Part shown: piece by piece, positions 1 through 12,045 of the stretch
Layout: every line of letters starts with the position of its first letter
Position numbering within the stretch: position 1 is the first letter of the stretch
Source: Eutreptiella sp. 'Long Island Sound 2002'
Taxonomy: Eukaryota > Euglenozoa > Euglenophyceae > Eutreptiales > Eutreptiaceae
Assembly: GCA_964036045.1 (NCBI GenBank)
Contig: CAXIWF010000729.1
Span: 1-64,000, forward strand
Direction of reading: 5' to 3'
Length of the DNA: 64,000 bases
Notes under the pieces: model-generated
The model's database searches: none
What the model was told of the DNA's origin: nothing
What the model saw: the letters and a program-made list of their open reading frames with translations, nothing else
Translations under genes and position numbers: made by a program

Positions 1-74
1 CCCTTTCATGTCCCAACAACCCATTCAAAAAGAACCACACACCAGCATCCGCATCAACACGCCGTACCTACACT
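1..74. repeat. End of a 158-bp minisatellite array (partial)
   Basis: These are the last 74 bases of an array that begins outside the window. The sequence is the characteristic terminal half-monomer (CCCATTCAAAAAGAACCAC and onward) that ends every array just before a linker. Confidence 0.9.
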
Positions 75-3000
75 TGTGGTAATCACCAGAGAGACCAGCA
101 AGGGGAGCATCCCGGGTGAGCAACTATGGCTTGGAATGTGATGTAATGATAGAGGGGAGGGCAGCTGTGGAGTGCACCTCATTGCAAAGATGTTAGGAGG
201 CCGTGGTGCAGTGCATGGTACAACCAGCACCCCCTCTGTGTAGCGAAAAACATAGCCGATTTTTACCCCAATTTTACTAGCGAGCGGTGGACCTTAATGG
301 AGCCACCGCGGCTGGAAATGTTTTTGCCTGGCAAAGCCAGTTCAGATGTCCATGGCAGCATCGCCCTTTCATGTTCCAACGACCCATTCAAAAACACCCA
401 CCCCTCCCCCATCCGCATCAACACGCCATACCTACACTTTCCTACAACCCCCCCAATGTGCTCACATTCACATTTGCATCCCACCGCATCCACCCAACCC
501 GGCACAGGCCACGGTACCCCGCCATTTCATGTTCCAACACCCCATTCAAAAACACCCACCCCTCCCCCATCCGCCTCAACACGGCATACCTACACTTTCG
601 TGCAACCCCCCAAATGTGCTCACATTCACATTTGCATCCCACCGCATCCACCCAACCCCACACAGGCCACCGTACCCCGCCCTTTCATGTCCCAACACCC
701 CATTCAAAAACACCCACCCCTCCCCCATCCGCCTCAACACGGCATACCTACACTTTCGTGCAACCCCCCAAATGTGCTCGGATTCACATTTGCATCCCAC
801 CGCATCCACCCAACCCGGCACAGGCCACGGTACCCCGCCGTTTCATGTTCCAACACCCCATTCAAAAACACCCACCCCTCCCCCATCCGCATCAACACGC
901 CATACCTGCACTTTCTTGCAACCCTCCCAATGTGCTCACATTCACATTTGCATCCCATCGCATCCACCCAACCCGGCCCAGGCCACGGTACCCCGCCATT
1001 TCATGTTCCAACACCTATTCAAAAACACCCACCCCTCCCCCATCCGCCTCAACACGGCATACCTACACTTTCGTGAAACCACCCAAATGTGCTCACATTC
1101 ACATTTGCATCCCACCGCATCCACCCAACCCCACACAGGCCACCGTACCCCGCCCTTTCATGTCCCAACACCCCATTCAAAAACACCCACCCATCCCTCA
1201 TCCGCATCAACACGCCATACCTACACTTTCGTGCGACCCCCCGTATGTGCTCGCATTCACATTTGCATCCCATCGCATCCACCCAACCCGGCCCAGGCCA
1301 CGGTACCCCGCCATTTCATGTTCCAACACCTATTCAAAAACACCCACCCCTCCCCCATCCGCCTCAACACGGCATACCTACACTTTCGTGAAACCACCCA
1401 AATGTGCTCACATTCACATTTGCATCCCACCGCATCCACCCAACCCCACACAGGCCACCGTACCTCGCCCTTTCATATCCCAACACCCCATTCAAAAACA
1501 CCCACCCCTCCCCCATCCGCATCAACACGCCATACCTACACTTTCTTGCAACCCCCCAAATGTGCTCACATTCACATTTGCATCCCACCGCATCCACCCA
1601 ACCCCACACAGGCCACCGTACCCCGCCCTTTCATGTCCCAACACCCCATTCAAAAACACCCACCCCTCCTCCATCCGCATCAACACGCCATACCTACACT
1701 TTCGTGCGACCCCCCGTATGTGCTCACATTCACATTTGCATCCCACTGCACCCACCCAACCCCACACAGGCCACCGTACCTCGCCCTTTCGTGTTCCAAC
1801 ACCCCATTCAAAAACACCCAGCCCTCCCCCATCCGCATCAACACGCCATACCTACACTTTCTTGCAACCCCCCAAATGTGCTCACATTCACATTTGCATC
1901 CCACCGCATCCACCCAACCCCACACAGGCCACCGTACCCCGCCCTTTCATGTCCCAACACCCCATTCAAAAACACCCACCCATCCCTCATCCGCATCAAC
2001 ACGCCATACCTACACTTTCGTGCGACCCCCCGTATGTGCTCGCATTCACATTTGCATCCCACTGCACCCACCCAACCCCACACAGGCCACCGTACCTCGC
2101 CCTTTCATATCCCAACACCCCATTCAAAAACACCCACCCCTCCCCCATCCGCATCAACACGCCATACCTACACTTTCTTGCAACCCCCCAAATGTGCTCA
2201 CATTCACATTTGCATCCCACCGCATCCACCCAACCCCACACAGGCCACCGTACCCCGCCCTTTCATGTCCCAACACCCCATTCAAAAACACCCACCCCTC
2301 CTCCATCCGCATCAACACGCCATACCTACACTTTCGTGCGACCCCCCGTATGTGCTCACATTCACATTTGCATCCCACTGCACCCACCCAACCCCACACA
2401 GGCCACCGTACCTCGCCCTTTCGTGTTCCAACACCCCATTCAAAAACACCCACCCCTCCCCCATCCGCATCAACACGCCATACCTGCACTTTCTTGCAAC
2501 CCCCGCAAGGTGCTCACATTCACATTTGCATCCCACCGCATCCACCCAACCCGGCACAGGCCACCGTACCTCGCCCTTTCGTGTCCCAACACCCCATTCA
2601 AAAACACCCACCCCTCCTCCATCCGCATCAACACGCCATACCTACACTTTCGTGCGACCCCCCGTATGTGCTCACATTCACATTTGCATCCCACTGCACC
2701 CACCCAACCCCACACAGGCCACCGTACCTCGCCCTTTCATGTTCCAACGACCCATTCAAAAACACCCACCCCTCCCCCATCCGCATCAACACGCCATACC
2801 TACACTTTCCTACAACCCCCCCAATGTGCTTACATTCACATTTGCATCCCACCGCATCCACCCAACCCGGCACAGGCCACGGTACCCCGCCATTTCATGT
2901 TCCAACACCCCATTCAAAAACACCCACCCCTCCCCCATCCGCCTCAACGCGGCATACCTACACTTTCGTGCAACCCCCGAAATGTGCTCACATTCACATT

Positions 3001-3595
3001 TGCATCCCACCGCATCCACCCAACCCCACACAGGCCACCGTACCCCGCCCTTTCATGTCCCAACACCCCATTCAAAAACACCCACCCCTCCTCCATCCGC
3101 ATCAACAGGCCATACCTACACTTTCGTGCGACCCCCCGTATGTGCTCACATTCACATTTGCATCCCACTGCACCCACCCAACCCCACACAGGCCACCGTA
3201 CCTCGCCCTTTCGTGTTCCAACACCCCATTCAAAAACACCCACCCCTCCCCCATCCGCATCAACACGCCATACCTGCACTTTCTTGCAACCCTCCCAATG
3301 TGCTCACATTCACATTTGCATCCCAGCGCATCCACCCAACCCGGCACAGGCCACGGTACCCCGCCATTTCATGTTCCAACACCCCATTCAAAAACACCCA
3401 CCCCTCCCCCATCCGCCTCAACACGGCATACCTACACTTTCGTGCAACCCCCCAAATGGGCTCACATTCACATTTACATCCCACCGCACCCATCCAATTC
3501 CACACAGGCCACCGTACCCCGCCCTTTCATGTCCCAACAACCCATTCAAAAAGAACCACACACCAGCATCCGCATCAACACGCCGTACCTACACT
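75..3595. repeat. Higher-order unit: linker plus long 158-bp minisatellite array
   Basis: The linker is 75-361 and the array is 362-3595, about 20.5 monomers. The monomer is 158 bp, begins CCCTTTCATGTCCCAACACC and is strongly C-rich on the plus strand. Its two halves both start CTTTCRTG and share a CATCCGCATC / CACCGCATCC block, so it looks like a diverged dimer of about 79 bp. A variant ending ACACCTATTC is 1 bp short and occurs twice here. A CGTGAAACC variant brings in the only in-frame TGA codons seen. The plus strand is otherwise open in all three frames for up to 1,117 codons. I read this as a compositional effect, not as genes. Unit length is 3,521 bp. Confidence 0.93.
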
Positions 3596-6011
3596 TGTGG
3601 TAATCACCAGAGAGACCAGCAAGGGGAGCATCCCGGGTGAGCAACTATGGCTTGGAATGTGATGTAATGATAGAGGGGAGGGCAGCTGTGGAGTGCACCT
3701 CATTGCAAAGATGTTAGGAGGCCGTGGTGCAGTGCATGGTACAACCAGCACCCCCTCTGTGTAGCGAAAAACATAGCCGATTTTTACCCCAATTTTACTA
3801 GCGAGCGGTGGACCTTAATGGAGCCACCGCGGCTGGAAATGTTTTTGCCTGGCAAAGCCAGTTCAGATGTCCATGGCAGCATCGCCCTTTCATGTTCCAA
3901 CGACCCATTCAAAAACACCCACCCCTCCCCCATCCGCATCAACACGCCATACCTACACTTTCCTACAACCCCTCCAATGTGCTTACATTCACATTTGCAT
4001 CCCACCGCATCCACCCAACCCGGCACAGGCCACGGTACCCCGCCATTTCATGTTCCAACACCCCATTCAAAAACACCCACCCCTCCCCCATCCGCCTCAA
4101 CGCGGCATACCTACACTTTCGTGCAACCCCCCAAATGTGCTCACATTCACATTTGCATCCCACCGCATCCACCCAACCCGGCACAGGCCACCGTACCCCG
4201 CCCTTTCATGTCCCAACACCCCATTCAAAAACACCCACCCCTCCTTCATCCGCATCAACACGCCATACCTACACTTTCGTGCGACCCCCCGTATGTGCTC
4301 GCATTCACATTTGCATCCCACTGCACCCACCCAACCCCACACAGGCCACCGTACCTCGCCCTTTCATGTCCCAACACCCCATTCAAAAACACCCACCCCT
4401 CCCCCATCCGCATCAACACGCCATACCTACACTTTCCTACAACCCCCCCAATGTGCTCACATTCACATTTGCATCCCACCGCATCCACCCAACCCGGCAC
4501 AGGCCACGGTACCCCGCCATTTCATGTTCCAACACCCCATTCAAAAACACCCACCCCTCCCCCATCCGCCTCAACACGGCATACCTACACTTTCGTGCAA
4601 CCCCCCAAATGTGCTCACATTCACATTTGCATCCCACCGCATCCACCCAACCCCACACAGGCCACCGTACCCCGCCCTTTCATGTCCCAACACCCCATTC
4701 AAAAACACCCACCCCTCCCCCATCCGCCTCAACACGGCATACCTACACTTTCGTGCAACCCCCCAAATGTGCTCGGATTCACATTTGCATCCCACCGCAT
4801 CCACCCAACCCGGCACAGGCCACGGTACCCCGCCGTTTCATGTTCCAACACCCCATTCAAAAACACCCACCCCTCCCCCATCCGCATCAACACGCCATAC
4901 CTGCACTTTCTTGCAACCCTCCCAATGTGCTCACATTCACATTTGCATCCCATCGCATCCACCCAACCCGGCACAGGCCACGGTACCCCGCCATTTCATG
5001 TTCCAACACCTATTCAAAAACACCCACCCCTCCCCCATCCGCCTCAACACGGCATACCTACACTTTCGTGAAACCACCCAAATGTGCTCACATTCACATT
5101 TGCATCCCACCGCATCCACCCAACCCCACACAGGCCACCGTACCCCGCCCTTTCATGTCCCAACACCCCATTCAAAAACACCCACCCATCCCTCATCCGC
5201 ATCAACACGCCATACCTACACTTTCGTGCGACCCCCCGTATGTGCTCGCATTCACATTTGCATCCCACTGCACCCACCCAACCCCACACAGGCCACCGTA
5301 CCTCGCCCTTTCATATCCCAACACCCCATTCAAAAACACCCACCCCTCCCCCATCCGCATCAACACGCCATACCTACACTTTCTTGCAACCCCCCAAATG
5401 TGCTCACATTCACATTTGCATCCCACCGCATCCACCCAACCCCACACAGGCCACCGTACCCCGCCCTTTCATGTCCCAACACCCCATTCAAAAACACCCA
5501 CCCCTCCTCCATCCGCATCAACACGCCATACCTACACTTTCGTGCGACCCCCCGTATGTGCTCACATTCACATTTGCATCCCACTGCACCCACCCAACCC
5601 CACACAGGCCACCGTACCTCGCCCTTTCGTGTTCCAACACCCCATTCAAAAACACCCACCCCTCCCCCATCCGCATCAACACGCCATACCTGCACTTTCT
5701 TGCAACCCCCCCAATGTGCTCACATTCACATTTGCATCCCACCGCATCCACCCAACCCGGCACAGGCCACCGTACCCCGCCCTTTCATGTCCCAACACCC
5801 CATTCAAAAACACCCACCCCTCCCCCATCCGCATCAACACGCCATACCTACACTTTCGTGCAACCCCCCAAATGTGCTCACATTCACATTTGCATCCCAC
5901 CGCACCCATCCAATTCCACACAGGCCACCGTACCCCGCCCTTTCATGTCCCAACAACCCATTCAAAAAGAACCACACACCAGCATCCGCATCAACACGCC
6001 GTACCTACACT
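3596..6011. repeat. Higher-order unit: linker plus 158-bp minisatellite array
   Basis: The linker is 3596-3882 and the array is 3883-6011, about 13.5 monomers. Unit length is 2,416 bp, which is 7 monomers minus 1 bp shorter than the preceding unit. One short ACACCTATTC monomer is present near 5010. Confidence 0.93.
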
Positions 6012-7357
6012 TGTGGTAATCACCAGAGAGACCAGCAAGGGGAGCATCCCGGGTGAGCAACTATGGCTTGGAATGTGATGTAATGATCGAGGGGAGGGCA
6101 GCTGTGGAGTGCACCTCATTGCAAAGATGTTAGGAGGCCGTGGTGCAGTGCATGGTACAACCAGCACCCCCTCTGTGTAGCGAAAAACATAGCCGATTTT
6201 TACCCCAATTTTACTAGCGAGCGGTGGACCTTAATGGAGCCACCGCGGCTGGAAATGTTTTTGCCTGGCAAAGCCAGTTCAGATGTCCATGGCAGCATCG
6301 CCCTTTCATGTTCCAACGACCCATTCAAAAACACCCACCCCTCCCCCATCCGCATCAACACGCCATACCTACACTTTCCTACAACCCCCCCAATGTGCTT
6401 ACATTCACATTTGCATCCCACCGCATCCACCCAACCCGGCACAGGCCACGGTACCCCGCCATTTCATGTTCCAACACCCCATTCAAAAACACCCACCCCT
6501 CCCCCATCCGCCTCAACGCGGCATACCTACACTTTCGTGCAACCCCCGAAATGTGCTCACATTCACATTTGCATCCCACCGCATCCACCCAACCCCACAC
6601 AGGCCACCGTACCCCGCCCTTTCATGTCCCAACACCCCATTCAAAAACACCCACCCCTCCTCCATCCGCATCAACACGCCATACCTACACTTTCGTGCGA
6701 CCCCCCGTATGTGCTCACATTCACATTTGCATCCCACTGCACCCACCCAACCCCACACAGGCCACCGTACCTCGCCCTTTCGTGTTCCAACACCCCATTC
6801 AACAACACCCACCCCTCCCCCATCCGCATCAACACGCCATACCTGCACTTTCTTGCAACCCTCCCAATGTGCTCACATTCACATTTGCATCCCAGCGCAT
6901 CCACCCAACCCGGCACAGGCCACGGTACCCCGCCATTTCATGTTCCAACACCCCATTCAAAAACACCCACCCCTCCCCCATCCGCCTCAACACGGCATAC
7001 CTACACTTTCGTGCAACCCCCCAAATGTGCTCACATTCACATTTGCATCCCACCGCATCCACCCAACCCGGCACAGGCCACCGTACCCCGCCCTTTCATG
7101 TCCCAACACCCCATTCGAAAACACCCACCCCTCCTTCATCCGCATCAACACGCCATACCTACACTTTCGTGCGACCCCCCGTATGTGCTCGCATTCACAT
7201 TTGCATCCCACTGCACCCACCCAACCCCACACAGGCCACCGTACCTCGCCCTTTCATGTCCCAACACCCCATTCAAAAACACCCACCCCTCCCCCATCCG
7301 CATCAACACGCCATACCTACACTTTCCTACAACCCCCCCAATGTGCTCACATTCACA
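6012..7357. repeat. Higher-order unit interrupted by the 5S/SL unit
   Basis: The linker is 6012-6298 and the array is 6299-7357. The array stops in mid-monomer after CACATTCACA, where TTTGCATCC is expected, and gives way to the complex unit. The same breakpoint is seen at 27321 and 39889. Confidence 0.92.
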
Positions 7358-8909
7358 ATGATCTTTCTTCTAATGGGTGGCATAGTGAGAACTCACCCAA
7401 AAATTCTGCAATTCAGAAACAGAATAAAATTTGTGTTCAGGCATGTCATCCAACAGGCAGTGACCAGTACAGACAGCTCTAATCTGGCATTTCCCCAAAA
7501 AATCTGCTCAATTTCGCTTTGTTCTGCCAGAAAGCCGACCGCCGCAGACATTTCTGCGGATAAGCCCTTATCCGCAGAAAAACGCATTTCTGCGGATAAC
7601 AGTTGCTCAACTCGCGGGGCACATTGCAACTGCGACCTTTTTTTTGGACATGCCCAAAAAGTAGGTCGCAATGGACACGGTAACCCAAGAAGTGCTGAAC
7701 TGGTGCGTTTGCGCAATTTGTATGCTGCAGCTGATCGCTCTTTCGTTCATCCTGCTGCCGTCAAGAAACGGGTGCCGTACATGGACGCCACAGCAAAGCA
7801 GCCGTTGGTAATATCAACCCCCCCCTGTCCTGTGCCTCTCCTACCCCACGGTCCGTGAATGGGTGAATCTTTTGGTCGTTGGCCACATTTCACCATTGTG
7901 GAGTCCCCGAACATTTTGCCTTGATTTCGAGAAAGAGTTGTGCGGTTTCCGTGTCAACCTGCATCATAACTGTTGTGTTGCACAACTGACACACACAGAG
8001 CGCGCTGACACACAACGAACACACAGACAGCGCGAGTGGAGACATCGTATTCAAATGAACGAAGTCCTGGTTTGTTACCTTTTGTTGGAATTTGGGGAGT
8101 ACAGTACAGGTCCACAAGGTGTTTGTTTCTCTCATTTTGGTGTTCTTGAAGCAATTTTGAAGTTTGAAGTTGGATTTTGATATTTTGTTGCGAATCAGAG
8201 TCCCTGTTCCCTGGCGACGCGCTCGGACAGGGTTACGGCGCTCACAACGTGACGCTCTACGCTGCGCTGACAGCGTTTGACTGTCCTGCGCCACCTGTAG
8301 CAGCTAATTCTGTTTCAATTCTTCAATTTTGCAAATTTTCAAATTTTGCTCTCTTTTTCTGTCGGCGACGCTTGTCGTAGCTTTTCGACGCGCGAGTGCG
8401 TTCGTGGCACTCGTCAACACTGGTATTGTGTGTCGACGGCTCTCTTCCAGCGTCTTGCCCAGTTTCAGGGCTTCATCCTGGCCCATTTTGGGTTTTTAGA
8501 CCTTTTTGGCCTGTTTCTGGCCAAATGTGCCATTTTTGGCAGGATCGGTCGCAAGCGACAGCTGCGACGCGTGGCGACGCCCTCCGTCGTTCGCCACGGC
8601 GCTGCTGGGGCACTCCGAGTGCGCCTGGGTGTTTTCGAGGTGAGTTTTGGGTCGATTTTGGTCATTTTTCACTCTTTGAGAGAATTTCATCTTTGTGATC
8701 ATCCATCACCATTTCAAGTCAATCAGCCTATTTTGGCTGCTCATGTGCAGTCAACTCCTTCGCCAGAGCGAACCTGAAGGACACACTTCCACACTTGCAC
8801 TCATACACTTACAGAATACACCATGTACGACCCCTATATATACCCATTTGAGTGAAGCCCATGTATCAGAGCGCCCCAAGTCAACTTAGTGAGAGTCTAT
8901 AGAGCACTC
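7358..8909. other. Unassigned spacer at the start of 5S/SL unit copy 1
   Basis: About 1.55 kb of ordinary mixed-composition sequence. Short ORFs are present (for example 8346-8777, 143 codons), but none has a recognisable domain. A small TGACACACA-type patch lies at about 7982-8035. Around 8190-8640 the sequence is GC-rich with repeated GCGACG and TGACGC words. I see no RNA gene or promoter that I can defend. Confidence 0.6.
7551..7580. repeat. Perfect 14-bp inverted repeat with a 2-nt centre (copy 1)
   Basis: TTTCTGCGGATAAG at 7551-7564 is followed by CC and then its exact reverse complement at 7567-7580. A third direct copy of the arm (TTTCTGCGGATAA) starts at 7587. This could be a cruciform, an RNA hairpin or an element end; its function is unknown. 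Confidence 0.85.
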
Positions 8910-9110
8910 GCTGACACACAACTGACACACAGAGCTGACACACAAATGACCACAGAGAGCGCGTGACACACAAGTGACACACACAGAGTGCGCTGACACA
9001 CAAGTGACACACAGACAGCGCGCTGACACACACAGACAGCGCGCTGACACCCAATGGACACCTATGATGCGCGCTGACACACAACGAACACACAGACAGC
9101 GCGCTGACGC
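8910..9110. repeat. TGACACACA / CAGCGCGC minisatellite (copy 1)
   Basis: This is an irregular tandem of GCTGACACACAACGAACACACAG-like words. The steps are about 18-30 bp and alternate TGACACACA with CAGCGCGC. The Cys/Val/Ser-rich ORFs on the minus strand (SVCQLCVS-like) are translations of this repeat. Confidence 0.85.
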
Positions 9111-9962
9111 TTGTAGAAATACATCCGGGCATGGCCAATTGCTATGACATTTTCGTTGCTGCCTGCACAAGTCGGAAAATTGGTGCATTGTATTTTGGTC
9201 AATGTTTGCTGCCAGTGTTCAGCATGACTATTTTTTTCCAAAATATGTGGTGTTTTTCATGGTGAGCCTGTGTGGAATGTTCCCTATTGCTTGCTCTATT
9301 TGTGGACACTATTGAACAATGCTTGTTTTTTCCTCCTCCTACTTTCACTGATGCCAAGACAGTCCAGTGTTGTTGGGGACATGCCATTGCAGTTTGGAGC
9401 AGAATTGATGCAACACACTTCGCTACAACAGGACTTGGCTGGCAAAAATGATGACCAAACAACAGACACCAAAACATTTGTATGTTCAAGCCATGTCTTT
9501 TGCAGGGGCAAGCGGAAAACCTCAATTGATAAGGCATTGGTTGCAAGTTAAAAGCTTTGTGCATTGGCAAAAGCATGCGATGCAAGAACAACATGTTTGA
9601 TACACAATCAGGACGGGCATGGAATGCATGATTAGACAATTTTTGTATTGGCGAGAGTAGGGGCAGCATGTGTGTTCAACCCATTTTTGCATTTGTGAAA
9701 GCTAGGGTTTGGAACTCAATTCTGGTTGCATTTCTGAATAAATTAGTGGATTCATGTAGGAGTAGGGGTGCAAAGTGGTGCGAATTCCTACAGCAGTGCG
9801 GGTGCAATGGAAAAAGCAGGGTGCATAATCTCAGCCGATTCTGGTGGCATTGGGGATGCGAATGACCCTTTGTGAATTTTTTTTGTGGTACCTTCGTGTA
9901 ATTTTTTTCCAGGAAACAGGAAGTTGACGGTTTTTTTCATTTGCTGTCCCCAAAAAAAAATA
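9111..9962. other. Unassigned spacer between minisatellites (copy 1)
   Basis: No recognisable gene. Short ORFs exist on both strands without domain signatures, and homopolymer T and A runs are scattered through it. Confidence 0.6.
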
Positions 9963-10548
9963 CATTCACAAGGACCAGGCATTGCTGGGGTAGACATATA
10001 GGCATAAAACAATTCCCTAAAATTTTCCAAGTTTTCGGGCACAAAAACATGGGAACACGTTCTGTGTTTGTGGCCTACACTCTGCAGCCTGACCCACCAC
10101 TCTGGACTCTCCCTGAACAAGGGATCTCCAGGGGGTGGGAGCCCATTCACAAGGGCCAGGCATTGCTGGGGTAGACATATAGGCATAAAACAATTTCCTA
10201 AAATCTTCCAAGTTTTCGGGCACAAAAACATGGGAACACGTTCTGTGTTTGTGGCCTACACTCTGCAGCCTGACCCACCACTCTGGACACTCCCTGAACA
10301 AGGGATCTCCAGGGGGTGGGAGCCCATTCACAAGGGCCAGGCATTGCTGGGGTAGACGTATAGGCATAAAACAATTTCCTAAAATCTTCCAAGTTTTCGG
10401 GCACAAAAACATGGGAACACGTTCTGTGTTTGTGGCCTACACTCTGCAGCCTGACCCACCACCCTGGACTCTCCCTGAACAAGGGATCTCCAGGGGGTGG
10501 GAGCCCATTCACAAGGGCCAGGCATTGCTGGGGTAGACATATAGGCAT
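9963..10548. repeat. 181-bp tandem repeat, 3.2 units (copy 1)
   Basis: Unit starts are at 9963, 10144, 10325 and 10506 (CATTCACAAGGGCCAGGC), exactly 181 bp apart. The last unit is partial and breaks after ATAGGCAT. Units are nearly identical. Overlapping ORFs on both strands share the 181-nt step and are repeat translations. Confidence 0.95.
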
Positions 10549-10668
10549 GCTATTGAGGTATGGAGGACAACATTCATGTGTGTTGCATGGCAATACATTC
10601 ATTTGGGACGCAAACTCAGGCACATGGGACCGAACCCAAGCCCAAGGCAGCAGCCAACCCTGGCCCCA

Positions 10669-11021
10669 AGGATGGTTGTTTTCAGTGATAGTCGGCAACT
10701 CAAGGCACCCCCCCAGGGCAACGTGGATGCATTGTCATGGAGCCTGACAGCATGAATGTGACCTCCTAGGTGTCCTCTAGAGGTTCCTGAACCTCAAGCT
10801 GAAGAGATGGCCCACAAACCTTTTTTTTGTACAAATTTCACCGTTCTACTACGTAACTTTTCGGCCTTTTCAGGATGGCTGTTTTCAGTGATAGTCGGCA
10901 ACCCAAGGCACCCCCCCAGGGCAACGTCTATGCATTATCATGGAGCCTGACAGCATGAGTGTGACCTCCTAGGTCTCCTCTAGAGGTTCATAAACCTCAA
11001 GCTGAAGAGATGGCCCACAAA
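10669..11021. repeat. Direct duplication of about 150 bp, period 203 bp (copy 1)
   Basis: The units are 10669-10818 and 10872-11021. Both start AGGATGG(T/C)TGTTTTCAGTG and end GATGGCCCACAAA, with scattered substitutions. A diverged piece of the same family (AGTCGGCAACCCAAGG) recurs near 16651. Confidence 0.88.
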
Positions 11022-11023
11022 GA

Positions 11024-11226
11024 CAGGAGACAATGGGGTGGGGTGGGGTGGGGGGGGGGGGCATGCGCGCAGTTGAGGCCGCGGTCACATTTTCTCGGCC
11101 CATTTGTGCGTGCTTCTTCATTACTTGGGCCCTGGTTCCCCGTTTGCAGGGTATCTTTGTCTGATTGTGCCCCATGTGCGGCTCTTAACGGCCGAATCTG
11201 TTCGTTGCTGGCCCGTTCGGATGCGG
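11024..11226. repeat. G-rich block flanking the 5S gene, left copy (copy 1)
   Basis: About 200 bp starting CAGGAGACAATGGGGTGGGG. It recurs at 12354-12553, 1,330 bp downstream and on the far side of the SL gene. The pair brackets 5S plus SL and looks like the remnant of a 1.33-kb tandem 5S-SL repeat, of which one full period plus 0.15 survives. The GGGGTGGGGTGGGG run could form a G-quadruplex. Confidence 0.85.
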
Positions 11227-11279
11227 TCGACCCCCCCCCTTTTCCCCGCCCGCAAGCCGGGCGTCCGCGCATGACGAAT

Positions 11280-11397
11280 GCATACGGCCATACTACTGGG
11301 AACACACCTAAACCCGTCCGATTTCAGAAGTTAAGCCTAGTCAGGCCCAGTTAGTACTGAGGTGGGAGACCACTTGGGAACACTGGGTGCTGTACGC
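11280..11397 (+). rRNA. 5S ribosomal RNA (copy 1)
   Basis: This is a 118-nt eukaryotic 5S rRNA gene. Internal Pol III promoter regions are recognisable: an A-box-like AGAAGTTAAGCCTAG at about nt 47-61 and a C-box-like GTACTGAGGTGGGAGACC at about nt 75-92. Gene ends pair: 5' GCATACGGC with 3' GCTGTACGC. In this copy the third pair is A:C, a mismatch not seen in copies 2 and 3, so this copy may be slightly compromised. A run of six T follows at once. The mature RNA joins the large ribosomal subunit. The SL RNA gene lies about 650 bp downstream on the same strand. Confidence 0.95.
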
Positions 11398-11403
11398 TTT
11401 TTT
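11398..11403 (+). terminator. Pol III terminator of 5S copy 1
   Basis: Six consecutive T directly abut the 3' end of the 5S gene, the usual Pol III stop. Confidence 0.85.
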
Positions 11404-11413
11404 ATTGCCCCTG

Positions 11414-11808
11414 ACTCGGTAGGATCTGCCCGTTCCTAGACAGGCAGATCCTACCGAGTATACAGTCTCCCCGAAAGTACTAAAAATAGCAAATTGTACC
11501 AAATCGACGTGAAAATCTTTGTACCCCCCCTATTTCGAGGTCGCTGATTCCGAAAATGCAATTCTTTTTCGAATCTGAGACAGTGGCGTCGAGATATGAG
11601 GGGGTCCAAATGGAGCGCGCGCGCGACCAAAAACTCGGTAATAACCGCCCCAACCGCCAAATCTGAGTTGATATTCGGATTCAGCGACATCAAAATAGGG
11701 GGGGGGGGTACTAGTTTACCCATGTAGGTCCCCAGGGGGTCCTGCTCTAACACCACCCCAAAAGGGGTATCCCCATTCGTGGTGAGGAACGGGCAGAGCC
11801 TACCGAGT
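11414..11808. mobile_element. 395-bp element with 24-bp terminal inverted repeats (copy 1)
   Basis: The left end ACTCGGTAGGATCTGCCCGT (11414 on) and the reverse complement of 11785-11808 match at 23 of 24 bases. The left end also has its own perfect 17-bp inverted repeat (11414-11430 with 11443-11459, 12-nt loop). There is no coding capacity for a transposase and no clear target duplication. Candidates are a MITE-like element or a structured 5S-SL spacer. A 20-bp motif around CCCCCTATTT and GGTCGCTGA occurs inside (direct at 11521, inverted near 11680) and again downstream at 11852. Confidence 0.55.
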
Positions 11809-12045
11809 CGGTAATAGTCACCCATATCCTAAAATGAGCTATTGACACAGTAAACCCCCCCTATTTCGGGGTCGCTGAGTCCAAAACGTCACTCATTTTG
11901 CGAATCCGAGACGGTGGCGTCGAGCTATGGGGGAGGGGGGTCCTAACGAGCGGTGGGGGGTCCGAAAAACCCCCCTTCCAAAATGCGTTCGCATAAGGGC
12001 GCTGTCACAAGGACGTTATGCTACGCACATCCTTCTTGGAGGCAC

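Noticed and set aside
362-3595. CRISPR-like array
   Set aside because: Repeats are contiguous 158-bp monomers with no unique spacers, in a eukaryotic context.
287-3640. A 1,117-codon His/Pro/Thr-rich protein and its overlapping 1,085- and 752-codon partners
   Set aside because: They overlap in three frames over the same minisatellite, the first begins at GTG, and the open frames follow from a C-rich repeat without stop codons. Equivalent ORFs restart at every linker.
8886-9188. Cys/Val/Ser-rich secreted-looking peptide on the minus strand
   Set aside because: It is the translation of the TGACACACA minisatellite, open in several frames.
9788-10698. Overlapping ORFs on both strands in the 181-bp repeat
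   Set aside because: They repeat at 181-nt steps on both strands, which is expected from the tandem repeat and not from coding selection.
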